64,000 nt of DNA. It comes from Pelodictyon luteolum. Its GTDB lineage: Bacteria; Bacteroidota; Chlorobiia; Chlorobiales; Chlorobiaceae. This document shows, piece after piece, positions 15,707 through 24,298 of the stretch. A program made the position numbers and the translations under genes. The DNA lies in assembly GCA_020721225.1 (NCBI GenBank), contig DYNE01000001.1:1-64000 (forward strand), given 5' to 3'. The notes under the pieces are model-generated. The model searched no databases. It had not been told where the DNA came from and saw only the letters and a program-made list of their open reading frames with translations. How positions within the stretch are numbered: the stretch's first letter is position 1; every line of letters begins with the position of its first letter.

Positions 15707-17821
15707 TCAGAGTCCGCAGAACGACCTGCAGATTTCGACCGTATCGGGAATCTGATCCTCGATCTCCTCTCTGGCGCCGATGATGTAGTCCCAAACCGGC
15801 CATCCGAGCCCCGTCCTCTTTGCATCGAGCATTCGCAGAATGTCCTCGGAGGTACGGTAAGGATCGGGATTCCAGTTCATGGCCGCCCCTGCCATAGAAC
15901 GCATGCGGCGGCTGACGTAATCGATGAAGCGGTCAGAGGCGAGCGTGTTGTCCTGTACGCAGGAGTATGTCTCGATGCCGTTCAGGACGAAGGCGTAACG
16001 GGCGCCCATGGTTTTTTCTGCAGCCGGATCGGCAGCCACCATGGCGAAGGGCATCGCGGGGTTCGCCTGTCCTGCCGCATTTGCCGTATAGGCCATGATC
16101 TGACTCGCCCTGGTACTGTCGGTGCAGGCTCCGACGTGCAGCACCGGAGGGATGTTCATGGCTTCTGCAACCTCCCGAAGACCTGCGCCGCACAGCACCG
16201 ATGCTTCCGGGTGCGCTAACCCGGCAAAGAGCAGGCCCATGCCGGAGCATCCGTGAGCCGTTATCAGCACATCGTTTTTAATCAGTTGTTTGGCTATGAT
16301 GACCTGGTTGCGTTCAAATACCGCGCCGCGGACGTTCCCGCAGGAACCAAAGTTAACTATGCCCCGGATCTTACCTTCCCGCAACAGACGGGAGAGCCCG
16401 TTGATCTTCTTGTCAGGCATGGAGCCGTCGAACAGACGCGAAACCTCCTCGACGCTGAAGCCGAGTTCGACCTTCGCCCTGATATCGGGGACATGCATTC
16501 TGCTGCTGTCGCGGTTCCGGTAATTGTCGATGGCGATATCAAGAATCTGTTCGGCAAGCTCATAGATTTTATCGAGGTTTTTCAGGTAGTAGTCGAGTTC
16601 CAGCACGATGGCCCCCTCTTTCCTTCCGGAAGGGGAGGTGGTGATCACCTTGGTATGGAACCGGCTCGCGACATGCATCATCCCCGGCAGCACATCCTGC
16701 TGGTCGACGACGATAGCCTCGAACGCTCCGGTCGCCACGGCCATTTCGGCCGATGAAGCCATGGCAACAAGAGGAATGCCCAGATCCCTCTCTATAAATT
16801 CCCCTCCGGTACAGCACATGCCGTAGAGTTTGATATCCTCGGCTCCGGCGGCTTTCACCTTTTGCATGATTTTCGGCGTGCCGACGATATCGCAGATGGC
16901 GAAGGCCACCATGGGCGCATGACCGTTGATGCCGATATTGATGCAGCCATCTTTTCGTATGCTTCCGAGGTTCACGTTGAGCTTCGAGCGCCGCGGCAAT
17001 CCGTAGACGATATCGGTAGCAAGGGAGGTGGAAAAGACGGTTGTCATCGCATAGGCCACGACCGCACGCATGAAGGCCTGCATGTGGCTCTCGAAATCGG
17101 AGTCGGTACCGTGACTGGTCAGGTTGTTGACCTCGAAACACTCGTGGTAGGGACTGATGGGAATGACGCCGAGCTTCTCCCAGAGCGATGAACGTTCCTT
17201 CTGGGCGAGGGAAAATATAGTCTCGTGCCGCTTCGGAAGCGACCGCTGGAGGTCGTCGATGAACCGGTCGGCAATCTCCAGGCAGACCTGCTCCACACTC
17301 TTGCCTTCGATGTCGAAGCCGAGCGTCTTAGCCACAGCCCAAGCCTTCTCGGGGCAGCGGATCGGTATCGGCGCCGTCCCTTCCGCAGCAGCTTTCAGGG
17401 CGATAAAGACCTCCCGGGCATGAGCGCCATGTGCCGCCATACCGGAGGCAAGACGGCGAAGCGCATTGCCGGCAACGATAAGATCGACATCCTTGCCGCA
17501 GACCGAAAGGGGAGCTTTTTCCGTCACCCGACAGGGCCCGTAGGAACAGAATGCGCAGCAGGCGCCGGTCAGGCCGTAACCGCACTGCGGATGCTGTTGC
17601 AGAAAGCGGTCGAAGGTATTGCTGATCCCTTCCTTTTCCATATGACTGACCATCTCCGCGACAGCCTTGTTTGCGGTATGCTTTACCACCTCTTCCTTGC
17701 TGTAGTTGAGCCGGTGGACAAGCTTGATACGCTCTTTCATCGACATCCCCGGCTGGTAGGGCGGAGCATTGCGCGAACCTGTCAGTTCGTCTTCGTAACG
17801 GTATTTTTTCTCTTCGGTCAT
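15707..17821 (-). CDS. cooS: anaerobic Ni-Fe CO dehydrogenase homologue (CooS) with one active-site Cys replaced
   Basis: This 704-residue cytoplasmic protein aligns along the whole CooS family. The cysteines for clusters D and B are present: C80, C88, C89, C92, C97 and C108 in CGYGLTGACCAFCSYGPCR. Cluster C ligands can be placed as H301 (NGHAP), C335 or C336 (YGMCCTGGE), C494 (GSCGN), C525 (HGCSG) and C566 (GACTDS). However, the canonical D-Y-Q-C segment (Cys333 in Carboxydothermus CODH-II) reads DQQD, with Asp376, codon at 16694-16696. True CODHs need this Cys. The known deviant CooS-V of Carboxydothermus also lacks one canonical active-site Cys, carries an iron-sulfur-oxo cluster and does not oxidise CO. 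This protein may behave likewise. The operon adds a cytochrome and an ABC importer, and cooC lies upstream. Confidence 0.88.
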   Translation of the reverse strand: MTEEKKYRYEDELTGSRNAPPYQPGMSMKERIKLVHRLNYSKEEVVKHTANKAVAEMVSHMEKEGISNTFDRFLQQHPQCGYGLTGACCAFCSYGPCRVTEKAPLSVCGKDVDLIVAGNALRRLASGMAAHGAHAREVFIALKAAAEGTAPIPIRCPEKAWAVAKTLGFDIEGKSVEQVCLEIADRFIDDLQRSLPKRHETIFSLAQKERSSLWEKLGVIPISPYHECFEVNNLTSHGTDSDFESHMQAFMRAVVAYAMTTVFSTSLATDIVYGLPRRSKLNVNLGSIRKDGCINIGINGHAPMVAFAICDIVGTPKIMQKVKAAGAEDIKLYGMCCTGGEFIERDLGIPLVAMASSAEMAVATGAFEAIVVDQQDVLPGMMHVASRFHTKVITTSPSGRKEGAIVLELDYYLKNLDKIYELAEQILDIAIDNYRNRDSSRMHVPDIRAKVELGFSVEEVSRLFDGSMPDKKINGLSRLLREGKIRGIVNFGSCGNVRGAVFERNQVIIAKQLIKNDVLITAHGCSGMGLLFAGLAHPEASVLCGAGLREVAEAMNIPPVLHVGACTDSTRASQIMAYTANAAGQANPAMPFAMVAADPAAEKTMGARYAFVLNGIETYSCVQDNTLASDRFIDYVSRRMRSMAGAAMNWNPDPYRTSEDILRMLDAKRTGLGWPVWDYIIGAREEIEDQIPDTVEICRSFCGL

Positions 17822-17876
17822 GATCCTTCGCTGTTTAATGGTTCAATGAGTACGGAGCTCCTTGCCCCTGAACGGC

Positions 17877-18626
17877 TCAGGGCTTCGCAAGTTCCCGGAT
17901 ATAGAGAACAAGCTGACGGATCTGTTCATCGGTAAGACTGTTGCTCCACGCCGGCATATACCGGGCGCTGGCCCTCGATGTATCGGCAATGCCTCCTGAA
18001 ATAATTTCGTAAAGCTCCTTGTCGCTCATTGCCTGCACGGCATCACTGCCGAGAGGTCGGATTGCGATGCCGAGTTTTCTCGATATTTCGCCGTCGCCCT
18101 CTCCATCGCGGCCATGACACATGATGCAGGACATTCCGTAGATGTCGTCGGCGGTATTGCCGGATTTTTTTTCCAGTTCGACCGGCCGTCCTTCGTTGAG
18201 TACCCGTACATAGGCAACAAGATCCATGATCTGCTGTCGGGTCAGCTGCATTCCGAAAGGACGCATGTGTATCGATTTACCGTGGGCGATGCCGCCCTTG
18301 CTGATGAAGTCGTAAATTTCCCGGTCGGTTTTCTTCTCGAAATACCCCCTGTCGGTCAGGTCGGCCGGTCGCGCCGACAGGGACGCCGCGTAAGGGCCAT
18401 CTCCTCTTCCGGTCTGACCGTGACAGATAAAACAGTACCCGAGATAAAGCCTGAGCCCGTCCAGAGGATGTTGAGCCGCCGCCGAAGCCGGCGGGTCAGT
18501 ACTTTTTTCGGACAGGGACTGAAGCGGCTTTTTTCCGGAGCACCCGGAAAACGCAGCCGTCAGGATGAGTGAGGCCGATAGAAGGATGGCCGAAAAACGG
18601 CGATTGCTTTCAGTGTTTTTTACCAT
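17877..18626 (-). CDS. diheme cytochrome c lipoprotein
   Basis: This 249-residue protein has an N-terminal signal with a lipobox-like TAAFSGC (Cys29), so it is probably anchored on the periplasmic side of a membrane. It contains two class I cytochrome c domains: heme motif CFICH at residues 65-69 and CIMCH at 167-171. Likely axial Met residues lie in MRPFGM and YMPAW. It lies between the ABC ATPase genes and cooS with short gaps (21 and 55 bases), clearly in one operon. CooS is cytoplasmic, so direct contact would need a membrane partner that I do not see here. Its electron partner is unknown. Confidence 0.9.
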   Translation of the reverse strand: MVKNTESNRRFSAILLSASLILTAAFSGCSGKKPLQSLSEKSTDPPASAAAQHPLDGLRLYLGYCFICHGQTGRGDGPYAASLSARPADLTDRGYFEKKTDREIYDFISKGGIAHGKSIHMRPFGMQLTRQQIMDLVAYVRVLNEGRPVELEKKSGNTADDIYGMSCIMCHGRDGEGDGEISRKLGIAIRPLGSDAVQAMSDKELYEIISGGIADTSRASARYMPAWSNSLTDEQIRQLVLYIRELAKP

Positions 18627-18647
18627 GGCTGATGGTGGATTTGTCCG

Positions 18648-19469
18648 TTAAAAAACCAGATCGAGTTCTTCATCTTTGAGCGATGAATAGAGCTGAATGA
18701 TTTGATCTCGAATCGCTCCGAACTCCCGGTCGGTCCTGCAGACCAGTTCGTGTCGGGGACGGGGCAGGGTATTGGTGATAATCTGCTTTACCCTGCCGGG
18801 ATTTATATCCATGACACAGAGCTTGTCCGACAGAAAAATGGCTTCGTCCACATCGTGGGTGACAAAAAAAATGGTTGTCCCGGTTTTTTCCCAGGCCTTG
18901 AGAATCTGAATCTGCATCTCCTCTTTGGTGAGCGCGTCGAGAGCCTCGAACGGCTCATCCATCAGCAGAATTTTCGGGCGGTTAGCCAACGCTCTGGCAA
19001 TGGCCGCGCGCTGACGCATACCCCCCGATATCTCATGTACCATTCTCGATTCCGAACCTTTCAGGCCGACAAGCTCAAGCTGTTCCTCCGCGATTTTCCG
19101 TCGTTCCCGTTTCGGAATACCTTTGAGTTCAAGGCCGATTTCCACATTTTCAACGACGCTCCTCCAGGGAAGAAGCGCATACTCCTGGAAAACCATCCCT
19201 TTGTGCGGCCCGGGACCGCGCTCTTCCCTGCCGTCGAGAATAACGCTGCCCGACGACTGTTCGAGCAGTCCGGCGACGATCTGCAGCGTAACCGACTTGC
19301 CGCAGCCGGTCGGACCGAGGATACATACGAACTCCCCTGCATTGATGCTGAGGTTTACCTTTTCAAGCACCGGCAAGGCGGCTCCGTCCTTCATGAAGGT
19401 TTTCGAAACGTCCCTGAGCTCAAGCAGCGGTCTTTCAGGCGGAGCACTTCCGTTTATTGTTGTATTCAT
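18648..19469 (-). CDS. ABC transporter ATPase, NrtD/TauB/SsuB type (catalytically complete)
   Basis: This 273-residue nucleotide-binding protein belongs to the nitrate/sulfonate/taurine importer class. It has Walker A GPTGCGKS, Q-loop FQEYALLPWRSV, signature ISGGMRQR, Walker B ILLMDEPFEALD with the catalytic Glu, and the switch His in FFVTHDVDEA. It starts 13 bases after the partner ATPase gene, whose own catalytic residues are lost, so this subunit should supply ATP hydrolysis in a heterodimer. The transported substrate is unknown. The context with cooS and a cytochrome is unusual for this class. Confidence 0.92.
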   Translation of the reverse strand: MNTTINGSAPPERPLLELRDVSKTFMKDGAALPVLEKVNLSINAGEFVCILGPTGCGKSVTLQIVAGLLEQSSGSVILDGREERGPGPHKGMVFQEYALLPWRSVVENVEIGLELKGIPKRERRKIAEEQLELVGLKGSESRMVHEISGGMRQRAAIARALANRPKILLMDEPFEALDALTKEEMQIQILKAWEKTGTTIFFVTHDVDEAIFLSDKLCVMDINPGRVKQIITNTLPRPRHELVCRTDREFGAIRDQIIQLYSSLKDEELDLVF

Positions 19470-19482
19470 AGTGGTAAGGGTG

Positions 19483-20295
19483 TTAGCTGATTGCGCAGGT
19501 TCTCAGCCCGGCGTCCTTTTTTATGATGTTCATGACCATTTCGCGGAACGCGATGAACCGGTGATGAAAATCAGGATCACGGGCGGCACTGCCGAGACGG
19601 GGCCGTGGGAGATCGTTCCGCAGAATCGCCGCTATCGATCCATCCCGGTTGAGTACGACGATCCGGTCGGCAAGCTTTACCGCCTCGTCAAGATCGGAGG
19701 TAACAAAAACAACCGTATTTTTTTCGGTTTCCCATATGCGGGTTATCTCCTGGTGCATGGTCATTTTTGTTTTCGAGTCCAAAGCGTTGAACGCCCCGTC
19801 CATAAGCAGAATAACCGGCTTTATGGCAAGAATCATGGCAAGCGATGCCCTTCGCTTCATGCCCCCGGACAGTTCTCCGGGATGTTTTTTAACCGCGTAA
19901 CCGAGACCGACCATCTCAAGGCATCGCATCGCTTCGGCATGCCGCTCGCTCTGGCTCATCTCGCTCTTCCTGAACTCGAAACCAAGCTCGACGTTCCTGA
20001 GCACGCTCCTCCAGGGAAGCAGCGCATACTCCTGAAAGATCATGCCCCGGTCCGCGCCTGGACCAGTGACGGTCTCGCCGTTGAGCAGTATCGATCCCGC
20101 TGTAGGGAAATCAAGCCCGGCTATAAGATTAAGAAGGGTTGACTTTCCGCATCCTGTAGGACCCACGATAACGAGGAACTCGTTCTTCATGACGTCGAAG
20201 GAGCAATCGCGAAGCGCGCAGAACTCCCTGCCGTTTTTTTTGAAGGTTTTCGTCACCTGCCTGACGCTGATGAGTACTGAACTTTCTGTATTCAT
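19483..20295 (-). CDS. ABC transporter ATPase subunit with degenerate catalytic site
   Basis: This 270-residue partner of the neighbouring ATPase keeps Walker A GPTGCGKS, the Q-loop EYALLPWRSV and the signature LSGGMKRR. The Walker B ends LLMDGAFNALD, so the catalytic Glu is Gly (codon 19795-19797). The switch region reads FVTSDLDEA, with Ser for His. Both changes should abolish hydrolysis at its own site, as in known asymmetric ABC dimers. I chose the start at 20295 because its context, ACCACTATGAATAC, is the same as that of the other ATPase gene. A start at 20325, overlapping the permease stop, is possible. Confidence 0.85.
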   Translation of the reverse strand: MNTESSVLISVRQVTKTFKKNGREFCALRDCSFDVMKNEFLVIVGPTGCGKSTLLNLIAGLDFPTAGSILLNGETVTGPGADRGMIFQEYALLPWRSVLRNVELGFEFRKSEMSQSERHAEAMRCLEMVGLGYAVKKHPGELSGGMKRRASLAMILAIKPVILLMDGAFNALDSKTKMTMHQEITRIWETEKNTVVFVTSDLDEAVKLADRIVVLNRDGSIAAILRNDLPRPRLGSAARDPDFHHRFIAFREMVMNIIKKDAGLRTCAIS

Positions 20296-20312
20296 AGTGG
20301 TTTCCCGACAGG

Positions 20313-21113
20313 TTAGTTCTTCCATGAAAATTTATTAATAAGCCATCTGTTAACAGAATCGAGCAGATAGCCGATCATGCCGATAGCCATAATGGTTGCC
20401 ATGAGCTGATCGTAACGGAAGCGGTCGCGGGTGTCGAGAATGAAATACCCCAGGCCGTCGGGCACGCCGAGCATTTCAGCAGGCACAAGAATAATCCAGC
20501 TTACCCCTACGGCAAGCCGCAACCCGGTCAGCATGTCGGGAACCGCAGCGGGAATGATGATCTTGCGGAGAATGCCAATATCCATAGCCCCCATGGTTTT
20601 GGCCATATTCACCCAGAGCGGGCTGACCCTGCCGGCTCCGTGTGAGGTATTGAGAATAAGCGGCCAGATGGCTACCAGCCAGAGCAGAAAAACAACGGAA
20701 ACATCGCCGACGCCGAAAATGATTATAGCTATCGGCATCCACGCAAGGGGAGAGATCATGCGCATGAACTGAAAAACAACATAGGTCAGCTGCTCGACTC
20801 TCTTGAAATAGCCGACCAGCACCCCGATCGGAAGAGCGACAACGACGGCAAGGGAAAGACCCAGCAGCACCCGACGAAGACTCGGCAGCGCGTGATGAAT
20901 CAGTTCGCCGTTTTTTACCATTTCGACGAGAGCAAGAATTGCCGCAAGCGGCGAAAACGCCTCGCTGAAATCAGCGCCGAACAACTTGAGCGCACTGGCG
21001 ATCTGCCAGACGATCATGAAAAGGATAACGCCAAGCACATAAAAACTTCTGTCGGCAATAAGGGCGATGAGCCCGGAACTGTTTGTTTGACGGGTGTCGT
21101 TTGGTTTAGCCAT
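20313..21113 (-). CDS. ABC transporter permease, NrtB/TauC/SsuC type
   Basis: This 266-residue inner-membrane permease has about six hydrophobic segments. Its EAA-like loop is MAKTMGAMDIGILRKIIIPAAVPDMLTGLRLAVGVSW, followed by the family ending PAEMLGVPDGLGYFI. It would form the homodimeric channel of the importer. The start at 21113 (MAKPNDTRQ) gives the normal N-terminus; the longer open frame to 21176 is less likely. It lies between the binding protein (153-base gap) and the two ATPases. Confidence 0.88.
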   Translation of the reverse strand: MAKPNDTRQTNSSGLIALIADRSFYVLGVILFMIVWQIASALKLFGADFSEAFSPLAAILALVEMVKNGELIHHALPSLRRVLLGLSLAVVVALPIGVLVGYFKRVEQLTYVVFQFMRMISPLAWMPIAIIIFGVGDVSVVFLLWLVAIWPLILNTSHGAGRVSPLWVNMAKTMGAMDIGILRKIIIPAAVPDMLTGLRLAVGVSWIILVPAEMLGVPDGLGYFILDTRDRFRYDQLMATIMAIGMIGYLLDSVNRWLINKFSWKN

Positions 21114-21266
21114 AAGATCATAAAAAATGGTTTTCGGGAAATTGCCGGGAAAACTCAAAAATAGTCCATCCGGCACGCTCGGGCATGCCGGTGGTTTTCC
21201 CGAAATCGAACGATCGACACCCTTCTGATTTCCGTACCGGCAGAGCGCCGGAAATCAAAAGGGACC

Positions 21267-22493
21267 TTATACCTTGATGATTTCTTCCCGGACCGTCGGC
21301 ATTTTTGCATTGACGCCCGCAAACAGCGAGAGACCGCCGAGCTCAGCGGCTGCGGCCTCGACACCGGCAGTATACATCAGTTCGCGGTGCACTATCGCCG
21401 GATCGAGAGACTGGAGGAAACTGGCGTCGCCTTCCATTTTAGTCAGCTTCATCATTTCCACGATATGGCGGGTAGCCGATTCGAACTGATACGGTTCGTA
21501 GGATATCCGTTTTGTCTGCCACTCGGGATGCTGGATCGCGCCGGTGCCACCGCTGGCGCCATAGGTTTCAAGATCGTACTTCATCATGGCCCGCTTGACG
21601 ATTTTTTCAGGCAGCGGGAGATACTGCGCTCCGTCTTTGGAGAGAATATGCGCCGCCTGCTCGGGGTTGTTCAATGCCCATAGTTCAGCCTTGACAAGGG
21701 CCTGAATGACCTTGTGCGACCATTCGCGATCTTCAAGGTCCTTTTCATTCATGACGGCAACGCAGCAGGGATGATTTTTCCATACGTCGCCGGTAAACCG
21801 GACGATTTTCCCGTTTGCGAGCAGCTCGCCGGCGGCATTGAACGGTTCTGCTACGATATAGCCGTCAATGGCATTCGATGCCATCGCCGTAGGCATGTCA
21901 GGAGGAGCCATGACGAAAAGGTTCATCTGCTTGTTGCCGAGAGGCGCCGTCTTGCTCTGGATAACGGTCTCGATACCGAATTCGCGGGCGATCATCTGTA
22001 TGATGATGTTATGCATGGAGTACCAGTACGGAATGGCGATCTGCTTGCCTCCAAGGTCGGCATAGGAGTTGATGCCGCTCTCCTTGCCTACCGTTATTGC
22101 CGATCCGTTGATGTGGTCCCAGGCGACAACCTTGACGGGAAATTTTTTGCTGTAGCGCATGTAGATGGGAATCGGCGCCAGAAGATGGGTCAGGTTGAAC
22201 CGGCCGGCCATAAACGCTTCGGCCATAGGGGCCCACCCCCGGATCAGAACGGGCTTATCCGACTCCAGACCAAGCTCCTTGTAGAAACCAAGTTCATGAG
22301 CAAGAATGATCGGCGTGGCGTCGGTAATCGGCAGATAGCAGCTGGTCACTTTTTTCGCGCCCGCTTTGCCGGCTCCTTCGGGACTTTTCGAGCATCCCTG
22401 AAGCAGCGGATATCCGCCAAGGACTGCCCCGAGGCCGATTGCGGAAGTTTTGAGAAAATCCCTGCGGGTAGAGATGTTTTTTTCCTTACTCAT
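21267..22493 (-). CDS. ABC transporter substrate-binding lipoprotein, NMT1/NrtA/SsuA type
   Basis: This 408-residue periplasmic binding protein has a Tat-type signal (TRRDFLK) followed by a lipobox-like LLQGC. The mature domain shows the NrtA/SsuA class pattern: PIILAHELGFYKELGLE, LIRGWAPMAEAFMAGRFNLTHL, and IDGYIVAEPFNAAGE. The start at 22493 has a GGAGG site 5 bases upstream; an in-frame ATG 12 bases earlier contains that site and is rejected. It is the first gene of the importer-cytochrome-cooS operon. Two FNR-like dyads lie upstream. The ligand is not predictable from motifs. The class binds nitrate, bicarbonate, sulfonates and pyrimidines. Confidence 0.9.
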   Translation of the reverse strand: MSKEKNISTRRDFLKTSAIGLGAVLGGYPLLQGCSKSPEGAGKAGAKKVTSCYLPITDATPIILAHELGFYKELGLESDKPVLIRGWAPMAEAFMAGRFNLTHLLAPIPIYMRYSKKFPVKVVAWDHINGSAITVGKESGINSYADLGGKQIAIPYWYSMHNIIIQMIAREFGIETVIQSKTAPLGNKQMNLFVMAPPDMPTAMASNAIDGYIVAEPFNAAGELLANGKIVRFTGDVWKNHPCCVAVMNEKDLEDREWSHKVIQALVKAELWALNNPEQAAHILSKDGAQYLPLPEKIVKRAMMKYDLETYGASGGTGAIQHPEWQTKRISYEPYQFESATRHIVEMMKLTKMEGDASFLQSLDPAIVHRELMYTAGVEAAAAELGGLSLFAGVNAKMPTVREEIIKV

Positions 22494-22654
22494 GACAACC
22501 TCCATTATTACGGTTATGTATGGTTACGCGGGCTTTGTGAAACAAGTCGGGATACCCGGGGGAAGCATCATAACGCATCCATCGAAGATGCCCATGAACC
22601 CCCGGATGAAGGAACTGAACTGCGCCTGGCCGGCTGGCCAAAGAATCCGGATCG

Positions 22655-22668
22655 GTAACGATTGTTAA
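22655..22668. promoter_or_regulatory. FNR-type dyad 1 upstream of the ABC importer-cooS operon
   Basis: GTAAC-GATT-GTTAA lies 162 bases before the binding-protein start. The 5-4-5 geometry is that of Crp/Fnr-family sites. An almost identical copy lies at 22861-22874. Confidence 0.45.
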
Positions 22669-22860
22669 CTGGCCTGGCGAAAAAAAAGACGAATGTATGC
22701 TGAGCGTCCGGGGGAGTATCGCTCTATGAAAAACATGAGTATGGAATAAAACAATGAACTGTCTGAAGCAGGAAAAACCAGGGAAGAGATATGCGTATAA
22801 ACTATATCGACATATATTATTAAAATTTATTAATCATATATGATATATGCAAAAGAAAAA

Positions 22861-22874
22861 GTAACGATTGTTAC
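22861..22874. promoter_or_regulatory. FNR-type dyad 2 between cooC and the importer operon
   Basis: GTAAC-GATT-GTTAC is a perfect 5-4-5 inverted repeat, differing from dyad 1 in one base of 14. It lies 24 bases beyond the cooC stop, in a 400-base gap that also has AT-rich repeats at about 22803-22851. No gene is supported in this gap. Confidence 0.45.
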
Positions 22875-22897
22875 GATCCGGAGAAATAAAAAACGAC

Positions 22898-23668
22898 TCA
22901 GAACGCTGCGATACCATCAAGCAATTTGCTTATATGCGCCTCCATTTCAGGACATGCCACATAGGGCACAGCGCCCTGAAGATCTGCTTCGACCGCATGA
23001 AAATCAAAAGGAATTGCCGCTCGGATATCATCCGAACCAAGCAGGGAGGAAATCTCCCGGATCTGCTCGCTGCTGTAGAGTTTGTTGACGATATAGCCGA
23101 TCTCAGGTATTCCCGTCTGCAGGGCAAGATCGGTTATTTTTTTCGCCGTATCGATCGAGCGAATGCCTGGCTCAACCACTATAAACAGAATATCGACCGA
23201 TTGTGCCGTTCCTCTGGTCAGATGCTCGAATCCCGCTTCCATATCGAGAATAACCCATTCGTCCCTTTCGACCATCAGATGTCTGAGAAATGAGCGCAAC
23301 AGGGCGTTTTCAGAACAGTAGCATCCGGACAGGGCCTCTTTGAGTCCGCCCATCACCATTACCCGGATACCGTTGACTTCAACGGAAAATTTTTCGACGA
23401 GATCGTCAACTTTGGGGTTGAGCACAAAATACCCGCCCATATCGCCAGGTTTGGACCCGGTGCGCTCTTCAATGAGAAGCTTCCGATCTATCAGCGGCGT
23501 TATCCGTCCGTTTTTTTCATGATCGTATCCGAGAGCCTCGGCCAGGCTGCCGTTGGGATCGGCGTCGATGGCTAAAACCGATCTGCCCCGCAGTGCGAGA
23601 CCGTAAGCAAGCATGGAGCTGATCGTCGTTTTTCCGACGCCTCCTTTTCCGCTGACAGCGATTTTCAT
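22898..23668 (-). CDS. cooC: CooC-type nickel-insertion ATPase
   Basis: This 256-residue MinD/ParA-like ATPase is the maturation partner of anaerobic CODHs and loads nickel into cluster C. It shows the deviant Walker A GKGGVGKTT (residues 7-15), LAIDADPNGSLAEALG, and the CooC metal-binding C-x-C motif at C116/C118 (GCYCSENALLR). WVILDMEAGFEHLTRGT is the Walker B/switch region. A strong AAGGAG site precedes the start. It follows the dsrE-like gene by 106 bases and precedes the importer-cooS operon by 404 bases. An intact CooC beside a CooS with a changed active site is notable. Confidence 0.92.
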   Translation of the reverse strand: MKIAVSGKGGVGKTTISSMLAYGLALRGRSVLAIDADPNGSLAEALGYDHEKNGRITPLIDRKLLIEERTGSKPGDMGGYFVLNPKVDDLVEKFSVEVNGIRVMVMGGLKEALSGCYCSENALLRSFLRHLMVERDEWVILDMEAGFEHLTRGTAQSVDILFIVVEPGIRSIDTAKKITDLALQTGIPEIGYIVNKLYSSEQIREISSLLGSDDIRAAIPFDFHAVEADLQGAVPYVACPEMEAHISKLLDGIAAF

Positions 23669-23774
23669 TGCACGATCTCCTTATCTCGACGGGTTAAACC
23701 AAGAACAGCAGATGCCGGCATTGATCAAATGACCGCCGGCAACCGTAAAAACCTGGAATTTGCTCGTAAACAGT

Positions 23775-24284
23775 TCAGATAAAAAGCGACATATTCGCAT
23801 CGGCTGCATATTCAAGGAACATCGCCGCTCCGCCGTACTCCACGCCGTCAATAAAATCCTTCCTCTCAAAACCGAAAACATCCATGGTCATCTGGCAGGC
23901 GATAAACCGTACGCCGCTCTCCTGGCACATTTCGCGAAGCTGCTCGATAGTGGCGACCCCTTTTTTCTTGAAGGTTTCCTTCATGAGCATGGTGGCCATA
24001 TTGTCGAATCCGGGAACGTTTCCGGAAATTATATTCGGGATGGGCCAGTTGATCCCCTGAAAATCCTTGCTCCCGAAAGGCATTTTCATCGGCATAGCCG
24101 GATTGCCTGTCGGAGTGACTTTGAGATCGATCTCTTTTTTCAGGAGCGGAAGACCGTAAAAAGTAAAAAACAGCACAGCTTCCATATCCATGGCCGCCGC
24201 CGCGGAAGCAAGAATAAACGGAGGGTACGCCCAGTCAAGTGTGCCTTTCGATGCGATGATAGCGAGTTTCTTGGTGTCAGCCAT
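23775..24284 (-). CDS. DsrE-family (DsrE/F/H-like) sulfur-relay protein
   Basis: This 169-residue protein matches the DsrE2-like group (DrsE_2). It starts with KLAIIASKGTLDWAYPPFILASAAAAM and has an insertion with Met/Pro/Gly-rich sequence in the middle. The C-terminal half carries the conserved region REMCQESGVRFIACQMTMDVFGFERKDFIDGVEYGG, with the likely functional Cys in FIACQMTMD. Such proteins pass sulfane sulfur to or from TusA. The tusA gene ends 14 bases upstream on the same strand. A hydrophobic stretch near residues 20-48 may associate it with the membrane. Confidence 0.88.
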   Translation of the reverse strand: MADTKKLAIIASKGTLDWAYPPFILASAAAAMDMEAVLFFTFYGLPLLKKEIDLKVTPTGNPAMPMKMPFGSKDFQGINWPIPNIISGNVPGFDNMATMLMKETFKKKGVATIEQLREMCQESGVRFIACQMTMDVFGFERKDFIDGVEYGGAAMFLEYAADANMSLFI

Positions 24285-24298
24285 AGTGATTCTCCCGA

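Noticed and set aside
22655..22874. Dyads as CooA (CO sensor) binding sites
   Set aside because: The half-sites GTAAC with 4-base spacing do not fit the CooA-type TGTCA-N6-CGACA pattern.
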